Origin: Brevundimonas sp. UBA7506
GTDB taxonomy: Bacteria; Pseudomonadota; Alphaproteobacteria; Caulobacterales; Caulobacteraceae
Length of the DNA stretch: 64,000 nucleotides
Direction: 5' to 3'
Assembly: GCF_002479495.1 (NCBI RefSeq)
Contig: NZ_DLNQ01000005.1
Location: 381,095-445,094 of the forward strand
Shown here in pieces: positions 47,847-56,382 of this stretch. The translations under genes were made by a program, and so were the position numbers. The notes under the pieces are model-generated. The model was given only the letters and a program-made list of their open reading frames with translations, was not told the origin of the DNA and searched no databases. Within the stretch, counting starts at the first letter, position 1; the number at the start of each line of letters is the position of its first letter.

Positions 47847-49172
47847 ATGCCGCATTCCTTCGATCGCCCGCTGAAGATCGCCGTGGTCGGGTCGGGCGTC
47901 GCAGCCCTGTCTTCGGCCTGGCTTCTGTCGCAGAGTCATACGGTGACGCTCTACGAAAAGGCGGATCGCCTCGGAGGCCATTCCAACACCGTGATCGCCG
48001 GGACCGCGACCGGAGAGACGGCAGTGGATACGGGCTTCATCTGCTTCAACGACGCCACCTATCCCAATCTGATCGCCCTTTTCGCTCATCTGGAAGTCCC
48101 GACCAGCAAGACGGATATGTCCTTCGCCGTGTCGCTGGACGACGGCCGGTTCGAATATGCGGCGCCCGGCCTGTTCGCTCAGCGCCGCAATCTCCTGCGG
48201 CCGCGCTTCTGGTCCATGCTAGGCGAGATTTTGCGCTTTTATCGCGAGGCCCCGATCGACCTGGGCGGCTTGACCGATCCCAACCTGACGCTGGGCGAGT
48301 ATCTGACGCGCGAGGGCTTCAGCGAGGCTTTCCGCGACGATCACCTGCTGCCGATGGCGGCGGCGATCTGGTCCTCGCCAGCCCATACCCTGATGGACTA
48401 TCCAGCCGAGGCCTTCATCCGGTTCTGCGGCAACCACGGTCTGCTGAAGCTGGTCGGGCGTCCGTCGTGGCGCACCGTCGAGGGCGGCAGCCGCGTCTAT
48501 GTCGAGCGTCTGGCGCGCGAGATCGGCGACGTGCGGCTGAATCATGGCGTGACGGCGGTGCGCCGCACGGATCAGGGCGTCATGGTCCACGACAGCCAGA
48601 ACCGGGTCGAGCGCTTCGACCATGTGGTGATCGGCGCCCATGCCGATCAGGCCCTGGCCATGCTGGCCGAGCCGACCGCGCGGGAAAAGGAGGTGCTGGG
48701 CGCCTTCCGCTACAGCCGCAACCTGACAGTGCTGCACACGGACGCTGGCCTGATGCCGCAACGTCGCCGGGCCTGGGCCAGTTGGAACTATATCGGGGCC
48801 GAGGAGGGCCTGTGCGTCACCTATTGGATGAACAAGCTTCAGGGCCTGCCGGGCCAGGATTTGTTCGTCACACTGAACCCTCCGCGTCCGCCCAAGCCCG
48901 ATACCCTGTTGCGCAGCGAACTTTACGAACATCCGATCTTTAGCCCAGCCGCCATCCATGCCCAGAAGCAGCTGTGGAGCCTGCAGGGGCAGGGGGGCGT
49001 GTGGTTCTGCGGCGCTCACTTCGGCGCAGGCTTCCATGAGGACGGCCTGCAGGCAGGCCTGGCTGTGGCGGAGCAACTGGGCGGCGTTCGGCGCCCCTGG
49101 TCGGTCGAGAACGAGAGCGGGCGCATCCATCTGTCGACGGCCGCCGCCTGCGCGATGGAGAAGGCGGCGTGA
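47847..49172 (+). CDS. FAD-dependent amine-oxidase-like protein of a fatty-acid modification operon
   Basis: A 441-residue flavoprotein with the FAD motif IAVVGSGVAALSSAWLLSQ, then YEKADRLGGHSNTV and DTGFICFNDATYPNL. It belongs to the family annotated as amine oxidase or cyclopropane fatty acid synthesis flavoprotein, found with DUF1365 and cfa genes. In Rhodobacter a similar protein is, as I recall, part of the RpoE regulon and linked to unsaturated or furan fatty acid formation. It starts 44 bp after an ECF-type promoter and overlaps the next start (GTGA). Confidence 0.85.
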   Translation: MPHSFDRPLKIAVVGSGVAALSSAWLLSQSHTVTLYEKADRLGGHSNTVIAGTATGETAVDTGFICFNDATYPNLIALFAHLEVPTSKTDMSFAVSLDDGRFEYAAPGLFAQRRNLLRPRFWSMLGEILRFYREAPIDLGGLTDPNLTLGEYLTREGFSEAFRDDHLLPMAAAIWSSPAHTLMDYPAEAFIRFCGNHGLLKLVGRPSWRTVEGGSRVYVERLAREIGDVRLNHGVTAVRRTDQGVMVHDSQNRVERFDHVVIGAHADQALAMLAEPTAREKEVLGAFRYSRNLTVLHTDAGLMPQRRRAWASWNYIGAEEGLCVTYWMNKLQGLPGQDLFVTLNPPRPPKPDTLLRSELYEHPIFSPAAIHAQKQLWSLQGQGGVWFCGAHFGAGFHEDGLQAGLAVAEQLGGVRRPWSVENESGRIHLSTAAACAMEKAA

Positions 49173-49972
49173 CCCAGGCCTCGGCCCTCTATCGTGGCGA
49201 GGTCATGCACCGGCGGCTGCGCCCCAGGGCGCATCGATTGCACTATCGCGTCTTCTGGCTGCTGCTCGATCTGACCGAGATCGACGAGCTGGACCGGCGG
49301 ATGCGCTTTTTCTCGCGCAATCGTTTCAATCTGCTGTCCGTCCACGACCGGGACCACGGTGACGGCTCGGGCGCGCCGCTGCGCCCGCAGATCGAGGACT
49401 TTCTCGTTCGTGCGGGGATCGACATTGGCGACGGCCCGATTCGCCTGCTGACCATGCCGCGGGTGCTGGGCTACGTCTTCAATCCGATCAGTCTCTACTA
49501 TTGTCATCACCCCGACGGCCGGCTGGCGGCCATGGTCTATGAGGTGACCAGCACATTCGGCGTGCGACACGCCTACGTCATTCCCGTGCCGCGCGAGGAT
49601 CAGGCGGCCGGCTTGATCCGACAGGGCGCGGCCAAGGCTCTCTATGTTTCGCCCTTCATGGGCATGGAGATGGACTACGCCTTTCGCGGTCATGCGCCCG
49701 GCGCCCATTTGGACCTGACAATCGACGGCGTGGACGCCGAGGGCGTGTTGATCACCGCCGCCATGTCCGCCGAACGTCGCCCGCTGGACGACAAGACTTT
49801 GGGGGCGGCCGTCCTGGCCCTGCCTCTGATGACCCTCAAAGTCATGGCCGCAATTCACTGGGAGGCGCTGAAGCTCTGGATCAAGGGCGTGCGTCTGACC
49901 CGCCAACCGCCGCCAGCCCGCGATCCTGTGACGATCCAGCACAGGGCGCGTGAAAGCCGTCTGGCGCGTTGA
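49169..49972 (+). CDS. DUF1365-family protein
   Basis: A 267-residue protein starting at GTG. It shows the DUF1365 motifs ALYRGEVMHRRLRPRAHRLHY, RLLTMPRVLGYVFNPISLYYC and VYEVTSTFGVRHAYV, plus SPFMGMEMDY. The family is almost always found between a flavin amine oxidase and a cyclopropane-fatty-acid synthase gene, as here, and is thought to act on membrane acyl chains. Its reaction has not been assigned from anything visible in the sequence. The cfa gene follows after 57 bp. Confidence 0.9.
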   Translation: MTQASALYRGEVMHRRLRPRAHRLHYRVFWLLLDLTEIDELDRRMRFFSRNRFNLLSVHDRDHGDGSGAPLRPQIEDFLVRAGIDIGDGPIRLLTMPRVLGYVFNPISLYYCHHPDGRLAAMVYEVTSTFGVRHAYVIPVPREDQAAGLIRQGAAKALYVSPFMGMEMDYAFRGHAPGAHLDLTIDGVDAEGVLITAAMSAERRPLDDKTLGAAVLALPLMTLKVMAAIHWEALKLWIKGVRLTRQPPPARDPVTIQHRARESRLAR

Positions 49973-50029
49973 CCTCTGTAAACATCGGGCCACGTTCGCC
50001 CGCCTCTCTTGCGAAGGGCGCCTGACGTC

Positions 50030-51253
50030 ATGACCACCACCTATTGCGGCGATCAGAACGGTGGGCGGGCCGTGTCTCCGGTCTTCAGCTTGCTTCTGCG
50101 GCTTCTGTCCGCCAACTGGACCTGGGGGCGTCTTACCTTGGTCCTGCCCGATGGCCGCCTTCATCAGTTGACCGGTCAGACACCCGGCAAGGCCGCCATC
50201 CTCAACATCCGCGATCCTCGCTTCGCCGCACGCGTGCTGAAGAGCGGGGATATAGGCTTTGCAGAGGGCTATATGGCGGGCGAGTGGGACACGCCGGATC
50301 TGGCTCTCCTGCTAGAAACCCTGGTCAATAACTACGAACACATCCGGCGTCTGTTCGACGGCAATCCGCTGATGAACCTGGTCCACTGGGTCGGGCATCG
50401 GTTGAACCGCAACAGCCGGCGCGGGTCACGACGCAACATCCACGCCCACTACGACCTTGGCAACGCCTTCTACGGAGCCTGGCTGGATCCCTCGATGACC
50501 TATTCCTCGGCGCGGTTCGAAACGGCGGGGCAGGGGCTTCAGGACGCCCAGCGCGCCAAGTATGCTTCTCTGGCGCGGATGATGGACCTGCGGCCGGGGC
50601 ATCGCGTGCTGGAGATCGGCTGCGGCTGGGGCGGGTTCGCCGAGTTCGCGGCGCGCGAGATCGGGGCCATGGTCACCGGCGTCACTATCTCGCGCGAACA
50701 GCATGACTATGCACGCCGTCGTCTGTTCGAGGCGGGGCTGGCCGAACGCGCCGATATCCGCCTGATCGACTATCGCGACGTCGAGGGGCGCTTCGACCGC
50801 GTCGCCTCGATCGAGATGTTCGAGGCGGTGGGGCGCGAATACTGGCCCACCTACTTCCAGAAGCTGCACGACGTCCTGACGCCCGACGGGCGGGCGGGCC
50901 TGCAGATCATCACCATTCAGGACGACCTGTTCGACGAATACGACGCCCGCACGGACTTCATTCAGAAGTATGTCTTTCCCGGAGGCTGCCTGCCGTCCGA
51001 AGCGCGGATGGCGCCCGACATCTCCAGCGCGGGCCTGGTCGAGGCGGGGATCGTACGTTTCGGCGGCGACTATGCCGAAACTCTCGCCGAATGGACGCGA
51101 CGCTTTGAAAGCGCCTGGGGCGAAATTGTCAGGACCGAGGCGAGCTTCGACGAACGATTCCGTCGCCTCTGGCGCTTCTATCTCGCGTATTGCGAGGCCG
51201 GTTTCCGCTCGGGTCGTACCGATGTGATCCAGATGGCGCTGCAGCGCGCCTGA
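50030..51253 (+). CDS. cfa: Cyclopropane-fatty-acyl-phospholipid synthase family methyltransferase
   Basis: A 407-residue SAM-dependent enzyme. The N-terminal lipid-binding part includes FAEGYMAGEWDTPDL. The methyltransferase domain has NIHAHYDLGNAFYGAWLDPS, the SAM motif VLEIGCGWGGFAEFA, SIEMFEAVGREYWPTYF and the C-terminal YLAYCEAGFRSGRTDVIQ. It adds a methylene or methyl group to unsaturated phospholipid chains. A methylating (UfaM-like) variant rather than a true cyclopropane synthase is possible given the neighbours. It is the last gene of the ECF-driven operon. Confidence 0.92.
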   Translation: MTTTYCGDQNGGRAVSPVFSLLLRLLSANWTWGRLTLVLPDGRLHQLTGQTPGKAAILNIRDPRFAARVLKSGDIGFAEGYMAGEWDTPDLALLLETLVNNYEHIRRLFDGNPLMNLVHWVGHRLNRNSRRGSRRNIHAHYDLGNAFYGAWLDPSMTYSSARFETAGQGLQDAQRAKYASLARMMDLRPGHRVLEIGCGWGGFAEFAAREIGAMVTGVTISREQHDYARRRLFEAGLAERADIRLIDYRDVEGRFDRVASIEMFEAVGREYWPTYFQKLHDVLTPDGRAGLQIITIQDDLFDEYDARTDFIQKYVFPGGCLPSEARMAPDISSAGLVEAGIVRFGGDYAETLAEWTRRFESAWGEIVRTEASFDERFRRLWRFYLAYCEAGFRSGRTDVIQMALQRA

Positions 51254-51381
51254 TGACCTCGTCGGCCCGGCGTCATCCAGCGCGAGCACCTGTGCGCACA
51301 CCAAAAATGCCGCCGACGCTGGGTTCGCAACATATTCAATCAGTCACAAAACCGCCAAGTGGCGCTATGTCGATTTATCGC

Positions 51382-51412
51382 CTAAGATATATTATGCGAA
51401 AATATATCTTAG
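51382..51412. repeat. Perfect 11-bp AT-rich inverted repeat
   Basis: CTAAGATATAT (51382-51392) and ATATATCTTAG (51402-51412) flank a 9-base loop. It lies 129 bp after the cfa stop in an AT-rich patch with no T-run. It may be a weak terminator, a regulator site or an end left by a mobile element. Confidence 0.7.
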
Positions 51413-51662
51413 CGCTCACAGGTGTTGTCAGAGTTCCTCATTCTTGAGACTCCGGACCAAATTGGCTGTTTGGTTCCTGATTGGCGAGATTCCCGGTGCC
51501 GCATTGATGAGATTCTCCGAAAGAGGCTCTACGCAGCGCTGTCCCTGGCCATCTCCAACTCGTGGCTGACAGCGGTAAAAATTAGCTCGTTTGGTGTCAC
51601 GCGGCGATGAAGCGCGGCGTCACGAACTGAAGAAGCAAACCGAACCGGCACATTCACGCTGA

Positions 51663-51782
51663 TATGGACAGCGTCGTTTTCGATCGCGAACAGATGCCGA
51701 TAATCAGACCATGGCTGAGATCGCGGCGACCTTAGGCGTATCGCGCAGCACTCTTTATCGATCGCTTCGCTCTACGTCTTAG
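51663..51782 (+). pseudogene. Remnant of a serine recombinase (resolvase) C-terminus
   Basis: From ATG 51711 the frame reads MAEIAATLGVSRSTLYRSLR and a few more residues to TAG 51780-51782. This is the typical helix-turn-helix end of Tn3-type resolvases and invertases. Just upstream, in another frame, FDREQM resembles the residues that normally precede it, which suggests a frameshift. The catalytic domain is absent. So this is a relic of a transposon or prophage. Confidence 0.5.
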
Positions 51783-51970
51783 GCCTGAGACCGGCATGGG
51801 CGTCTGCTAGACCGCGCCCCGGATTCCAAGAAACCAAGAACCAGCAGCTCTCTAGGATTCAATCACTTGGAGTCCGAGGATCTAGGAGCGCTCACAGTTG
51901 CCTGAACACTTGCCTCGGTGCTCACAGGCGCTAGACCCTGACATGATCGAAGCAACCCGCGAAAACGCAA

Positions 51971-52366
51971 ATGACTGAAGATCTTATGGAGCACGACGAT
52001 GGCGAAGGATTCGATGTCGATGACTGGGCGCGACTGAAGACCTTTACCGGCGCTGTGGCCACCCTCGACGACGTGCAGGCTCACAGGGCGATCTTCGCCT
52101 TGGGTGACACGGACGAGTCGTGGGTGATCGAAATGGAGCTGCCCCAACCGATTATCTGGTGGGAAGATGACGGCGAACAGGCGGCGATTGTCGTTCAGGC
52201 CGAAGCCCATGTTGGATCCGACGGCGAAACCATGGAAGTGCTGGGTCTGATCCTGCCGGATGGAAGCACGGCTGTGGCCTTAATGGACGACGTCGACCTG
52301 GTGGACGACACCGATCCTACCTGGCGTGACCTGGTCACCAGCGCGGTTGACGGCGCTGACGACTAG
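51971..52366 (+). CDS. Acidic hypothetical protein
   Basis: A 131-residue, strongly acidic protein (many Asp and Glu, for example MEHDDGEGFDVDDW and MDDVDLVDDTDPTW). It has no signal peptide or membrane segment. A central WVIEMELPQPIIWWEDD stretch is hydrophobic enough to fold. No family is recognised. It lies next to the resolvase relic and ends at a hairpin shared with the converging TonB receptor gene. Its composition would suit a DNA-mimic or immunity-type protein, but nothing proves that. Confidence 0.6.
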   Translation: MTEDLMEHDDGEGFDVDDWARLKTFTGAVATLDDVQAHRAIFALGDTDESWVIEMELPQPIIWWEDDGEQAAIVVQAEAHVGSDGETMEVLGLILPDGSTAVALMDDVDLVDDTDPTWRDLVTSAVDGADD

Positions 52367-52377
52367 CCGGGGAAGAG

Positions 52378-52411
52378 CCCCTCCCCCAAGCCCCATGGCT
52401 TTGGAGGAGGG
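52378..52411. terminator. Hairpin between convergent genes
   Basis: CCCTCCCCCAAGCC pairs with GGCTTTGGAGGAGGG with one mismatch and one bulge around a short loop. It sits between the acidic-protein gene and the converging TonB receptor gene and could end both transcripts. No clear T-run is present. Confidence 0.5.
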
Positions 52412-52426
52412 ACAGGGCGTCTAATC

Positions 52427-54661
52427 CTAGAAGTTCGCCGTCACGCTCAAGGTCACGGTGCGCGGCGCGCCATAGAAGCCGATGACGGAATCCCCGGTAA
52501 TGGCGCCCGGGAAGTTATAGCCGCCTGCGCGATAGCGTTCGTCGCCCAGGTTCCGGCCTGCCAGGCTGACTCGATAGCGGGCATCCGGTGCGGTCCACAT
52601 CAGGGTGGCATCGTACAGCCAGTAAGATCCCTGATCGAGCAGCGGGATCGGCGTCTCGAACATCTGGGTCGCGCCGCGATAGGAGGCCATCGGCGTGAAG
52701 ATGACCGAGCCGAGATCGCCCAGATCGACGCTGTAGGGCAGCGCGATATTGGCGGTCCAATCCGGCGTGTTCTGGAAGTGGCGCTGGTCGGCCATGTTCT
52801 CCCGCTTGCCGGTCAGCGGGTTGAAGGTGACGAACTCATTGAACTTGGCGTCCAGGTAGCCGAGCGTCAGGCGCGGGATGAAGCTGTCGGTGATCCGTGC
52901 GCTGGCCTCCAGCTCCCAACCCCAGATCTCGCTGGAGCCCGCGTTGTCGACGAAGCTGACGACCGAAGCGGGCGGAATGAAGAACTGCGAGGTGATCTGC
53001 TGGTCGGTGTATTCCGACTTGAACAGGGCCGTGGCGAAGTTGATCCGCCGGTCCAGCAGCGAGCCCTTCAGGCCGACCTCGTAGGTGTCGACCAGTTCCG
53101 GCTGATAGCCGTTGATCGTCTCGGGATAGAGGGAGGCGTCGCCGCGCATGTCGAAGCCGCCCGACTTGAAGCCGCGACCGTAGGAGGCGTAGCCCGTCAG
53201 TTCCGGCGTGAACTTGTAGCTAGCGCTGATCCGGGGCGTGAACTCCGAATAGGTGTCCGAGTTGGTGTAGTCGGTCGAGGGACGGCCCGCCGGGATGGCC
53301 GCGCTGTTGCCGAAGAACGGGCTCTTGATGCCCAGATAGTTCTGGCGGAGCTGGTCGACGCTCTTCTTGTCCTGGGTCCAGCGGCCGCCGACCGACAGCG
53401 ACAGTTGGTCTGTCAGGTCGTAGCTGAAGTCGGCGAAGACGGCGAAGCTCTCGGTGTCCACCTTGCCTCCGGTGAAGGTCGTCAGGCCCGCCGGCAGCCC
53501 CGGCCCCATGCTGGGATAGAGACCGATGACGGTGTCGAACGCGCCCTCGGCCGAGGCGTCCATATAGAAGAGGCCCGCCACGCCCTGCCAACGCTCGCCT
53601 TCGAACAGCAGCTGGAATTCCTGAGTGAACTGGCTGTCGGCGTAGTAGCCAGGTATGTCGAGGATCGGCTGCGGCAAACCGTCAAAGTCGATGCCGTCGC
53701 CCTTGGTGTCGCCGTCGCGCCAGGCCGTGACCGACTTGAAGGTCAGGGCGTCGTTGACGTTCCACTCGCCGGTGAAGGACAGACCACGGGTGCGGACATA
53801 GCCGTCGTCGCCGATGCCGGCGCGGGTGTCATAGATGCCGTCGGTCGTCGGCGCCTTGAGGCGATAGCCGTGCCGAGCGTTGGACTCGTCCTCGGTGATA
53901 TCGCCCGCCAGACGGAAGAAGAGGTCGTCGGTCGGGGTCCATTCGACGCTGAGGCGGCCCGCCGTGACATCCTTGTTGTAGTGTTCGGCGCCCGTGGTCA
54001 GGTTCGTGCCGTAGCCGTCGCGGGTGTAGCGGGCAACCGCGCCGCCGATGCGGAGGGTGTCGGTCAGGGGCGCCGAGCCCGAGGCGATCAGATCAACCTG
54101 GTTATAGCTGCCGTAGGCGCCTTTGAGCGTCAGTTCCGGATCCTGGCCCAGGCGCTTGGTGACGTATTTGATCGCGCCGCCGATGGTGTTGCGGCCATAG
54201 AGGGTGCCTTGCGGTCCGCGCAGAACCTCCAGTCGCTCGATATCGAAAATATCCAGCACCGCACCCTGCGGACGGGCCACATAGACGTCGTCAACATAGA
54301 GGCCGACGCCGGGCTCGAAGCCCCACAGGGGGTCCTGCTGGCCGACGCCGCGGATGAAGCTGGTCAGGGTCGAGTTGGTGCCGCGCGCGATCTGGACCGT
54401 GGCGTTCGGGGTCTGCTGCTGCAAGGTGGTGATGTCGGCGGCGCCTGTCTGTTCCAGACGCTCGCTGCTGACGGCGGTGACGGCGACCGGCACGTCCTTC
54501 AGGCTCTCCTCACGGCGACGGGCGGTGACGACGATGTCATCGACACTGGAGGCCTGCTCGGTCTCCGTCGCCTGCTGGGCGAAGCTCGGCGCCGCGCAAA
54601 TCGAGGCCGTGATGAAGACGCTGCTCATCAGCGCCAGACGCAACTGTCCTGTCGTTCGCAT
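52427..54661 (-). CDS. TonB-dependent receptor
   Basis: A 744-residue outer-membrane receptor. The signal peptide is LALMSSVFITASICAAPSFA. A TonB-box-like VDDIVVTARRREESL follows, then the plug (FIRGVGQQDPLWGFEPGVGLY, VDDVYVARPQGAVLDIFDIE, VLRGPQGTLYGRNTIGGAI). The barrel closes with VTLSVTANF. It belongs to the broad OMR family of Caulobacterales and sphingomonads that takes up varied organic compounds. It diverges from an esterase-TetR operon; palindromes in the shared region suggest joint control. The ligand is unknown. Confidence 0.9.
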   Translation of the reverse strand: MRTTGQLRLALMSSVFITASICAAPSFAQQATETEQASSVDDIVVTARRREESLKDVPVAVTAVSSERLEQTGAADITTLQQQTPNATVQIARGTNSTLTSFIRGVGQQDPLWGFEPGVGLYVDDVYVARPQGAVLDIFDIERLEVLRGPQGTLYGRNTIGGAIKYVTKRLGQDPELTLKGAYGSYNQVDLIASGSAPLTDTLRIGGAVARYTRDGYGTNLTTGAEHYNKDVTAGRLSVEWTPTDDLFFRLAGDITEDESNARHGYRLKAPTTDGIYDTRAGIGDDGYVRTRGLSFTGEWNVNDALTFKSVTAWRDGDTKGDGIDFDGLPQPILDIPGYYADSQFTQEFQLLFEGERWQGVAGLFYMDASAEGAFDTVIGLYPSMGPGLPAGLTTFTGGKVDTESFAVFADFSYDLTDQLSLSVGGRWTQDKKSVDQLRQNYLGIKSPFFGNSAAIPAGRPSTDYTNSDTYSEFTPRISASYKFTPELTGYASYGRGFKSGGFDMRGDASLYPETINGYQPELVDTYEVGLKGSLLDRRINFATALFKSEYTDQQITSQFFIPPASVVSFVDNAGSSEIWGWELEASARITDSFIPRLTLGYLDAKFNEFVTFNPLTGKRENMADQRHFQNTPDWTANIALPYSVDLGDLGSVIFTPMASYRGATQMFETPIPLLDQGSYWLYDATLMWTAPDARYRVSLAGRNLGDERYRAGGYNFPGAITGDSVIGFYGAPRTVTLSVTANF

Positions 54662-54751
54662 TCTCGTTTCCTCTCCACGCGCGGTCGTTTGATCGCCGCT
54701 GATCTGTGTTGGTCCGACGGTGGTCCGCGAACAGCCTCGCTGTCAACATCA

Positions 54752-54771
54752 TTCATTCTTGCATGAATGAA
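54752..54771. promoter_or_regulatory. Palindromic operator candidate 1 (TTCATT/AATGAA)
   Basis: TTCATTC (54752-54758) and GAATGAA (54765-54771) are perfect complements with a 6-bp spacer. The site lies about 90 bp upstream of the TonB receptor start. Confidence 0.5.
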
Positions 54772-54806
54772 GTTTCACGCGACGGCTCGACAGTCGAGCG
54801 AGCGTT

Positions 54807-54824
54807 GTTCATTCTCAAATGAAC
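54807..54824. promoter_or_regulatory. Palindromic operator candidate 2 (TTCATT/AATGAA)
   Basis: GTTCATT (54807-54813) and AATGAAC (54818-54824) are perfect complements with a 4-bp spacer, 31 bp before the esterase ATG. Half-sites agree with candidate 1. A likely binder is the TetR protein encoded at 56379. Confidence 0.5.
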
Positions 54825-54855
54825 GAGTGCGGCGAAGATCGCGCCTGGAGGAAGA

Positions 54856-56382
54856 ATGATGGATCAGCTCAACCGATCCGCGACGTCGCCCGTCGCGCAC
54901 ACTCCGTCCGGTGATCTGCGCGGCCGTCGCGAGGGCCCGGCCAATGTGTTTCGCGGCGTGCCCTACGCTGCCGCGCCTGTCGGCAAGTTGCGCTGGAAGG
55001 CGCCGCAGCCCTTCCCTGCCTGGGACGGTGTACGCGAAGCGGCGGAGTTCGGCCTCTCCGCGCCTCAGGCCGGTCCGGCTGACGTGGCCGACATCGTATC
55101 CATCGGCGGCGCGCCGGAACCGATCGGTGAAGACTGCCTAACGCTGAATGTCTGGGCGCCCGCCGAAGCCGTCGCTCCCGCGCCGGTCATGGTCTGGCTG
55201 CACGGCGGGTCGAACCGGATGGGAGCCGGCTCCCTGCCCTTCTATGACGGCGCCGCCTTCGCCCGCGACGGAGTGGTCCTGGTCAGCGTCAACTATCGCC
55301 TGGGCCAGCTCGGCTTCTTCGCCCATCCGGCCCTGACGGAGGAAGCAGCGCATGACGAACCGCTGGGCAATCAGGCCCTTCTGGATCAGATCGCCGCTCT
55401 GGAATGGGTGCGGGATCATATCAGCGCCTTCGGCGGCGATCCCGCCAGCATCACCCTGTTCGGAGAGTCCGCCGGGGGCCTCGACATCCTGGCCCTGATG
55501 ACGGCCAAGCGGGCGCGCGGCCTGTTCCACAAGGCGATTGTCCAGTCCGGCGGCGGCTGGCTGCCCGCCACGCCGCTGAAAACCGCGCAGGAACGCGGCG
55601 TGGCCGCTGCGACGGCGCTCGGCCTGGCCCTGCCTGACGCCTCTGCCCTGCGCGCTGTCGCGTACGAGCGACTGACGAACGTAGAGGGGGCCTTCGGACC
55701 CGTCATCGACGGTCGCCTGCTGGACCGCGACCCGATCAGCGCCTTCGCGCGCGGCGACTTCACCGACGTGCCGTTGATGATCGGGGTCAACAGCGGCGAG
55801 GATTCCCTGCTCAACTACGGCGGCGGCCTGAAACGCTTCGGCCAGTTGATCAAGCCGAACGCGGCGCTGGCCCGCCTCTACCCGCAGGCGAACGGCGACG
55901 AAGAGCAACTGATCCGCCTCGGCTTCCGCGACTTCGCCTTCGCTGCCCCGGCGCGCTGGATCGCATCGCGGCCGCGTCGCTCGAAGGCCTGGCTCTACGC
56001 CTTTGACTATGTGGAGGAAGCACGGCGTGAAGCCATGCCTCGCGCCGCCCACGCCGCCGAAATTTTCCACGTCTTCGAGACCCTGGATCACCGTCCCGAC
56101 GGTGCGCCATCCGCGACACCGGCCGACCGCGCGATCAGCGCCGCCATGCACAAGCGATGGGTCGATTTCGCCCGGACCGGCGCGCCGGGCGCCGACTGGC
56201 CCGCCTATGTCCCCGCTGACGACGCCTGGATGGTGTTCAACGACACGCCCGGCGGCGAGGTGAAGTACGGCTGGTGGAAGGCGGCGCTGGATCATCATGG
56301 CCGCAAAGGCGGACTGCTGATCCTGCTGCTGCGGGCGCGGGATCGCCTGCGAACCCTGTTCTCGGCTAAAGTCGCGCGATGA
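54856..56382 (+). CDS. Type-B carboxylesterase
   Basis: A 508-residue alpha/beta hydrolase of the carboxylesterase/PnbA family. Visible are FRGVPYAAAPVGKLRWKAP, EDCLTLNVW, the oxyanion loop MVWLHGGSNRMGAGS and the nucleophile elbow TLFGESAGG (Ser near residue 205). The catalytic His is probably in AAHAAEIFHVF. No signal peptide is evident, so it probably acts in the cytoplasm. GGAGGAAG precedes the ATG. It overlaps the TetR gene (ATGA) and diverges from a TonB receptor, suggesting uptake and hydrolysis of an ester. Confidence 0.92.
   Translation: MMDQLNRSATSPVAHTPSGDLRGRREGPANVFRGVPYAAAPVGKLRWKAPQPFPAWDGVREAAEFGLSAPQAGPADVADIVSIGGAPEPIGEDCLTLNVWAPAEAVAPAPVMVWLHGGSNRMGAGSLPFYDGAAFARDGVVLVSVNYRLGQLGFFAHPALTEEAAHDEPLGNQALLDQIAALEWVRDHISAFGGDPASITLFGESAGGLDILALMTAKRARGLFHKAIVQSGGGWLPATPLKTAQERGVAAATALGLALPDASALRAVAYERLTNVEGAFGPVIDGRLLDRDPISAFARGDFTDVPLMIGVNSGEDSLLNYGGGLKRFGQLIKPNAALARLYPQANGDEEQLIRLGFRDFAFAAPARWIASRPRRSKAWLYAFDYVEEARREAMPRAAHAAEIFHVFETLDHRPDGAPSATPADRAISAAMHKRWVDFARTGAPGADWPAYVPADDAWMVFNDTPGGEVKYGWWKAALDHHGRKGGLLILLLRARDRLRTLFSAKVAR

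Larger units (their letters stand above)
51254..51970. other. 717-bp gene-poor, AT-richer scar region
   Basis: This stretch is visibly AT-richer than its surroundings and holds no convincing intact gene. A 62-codon open frame at 51422-51610 has no recognisable family. Two items stand out and are listed separately: a perfect AT-rich palindrome and the decayed end of a resolvase gene. The region looks like the remains of an insertion between the lipid operon and the acidic-protein gene. Confidence 0.6.

Noticed and set aside
51422..51610. 62-codon open frame in the scar region
   Set aside because: No family, no convincing ribosome binding site, and it lies in decayed sequence.
52778..54766. 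662-codon open frame opposite the TonB receptor
   Set aside because: The receptor has all plug and barrel motifs; the opposite frame has none.
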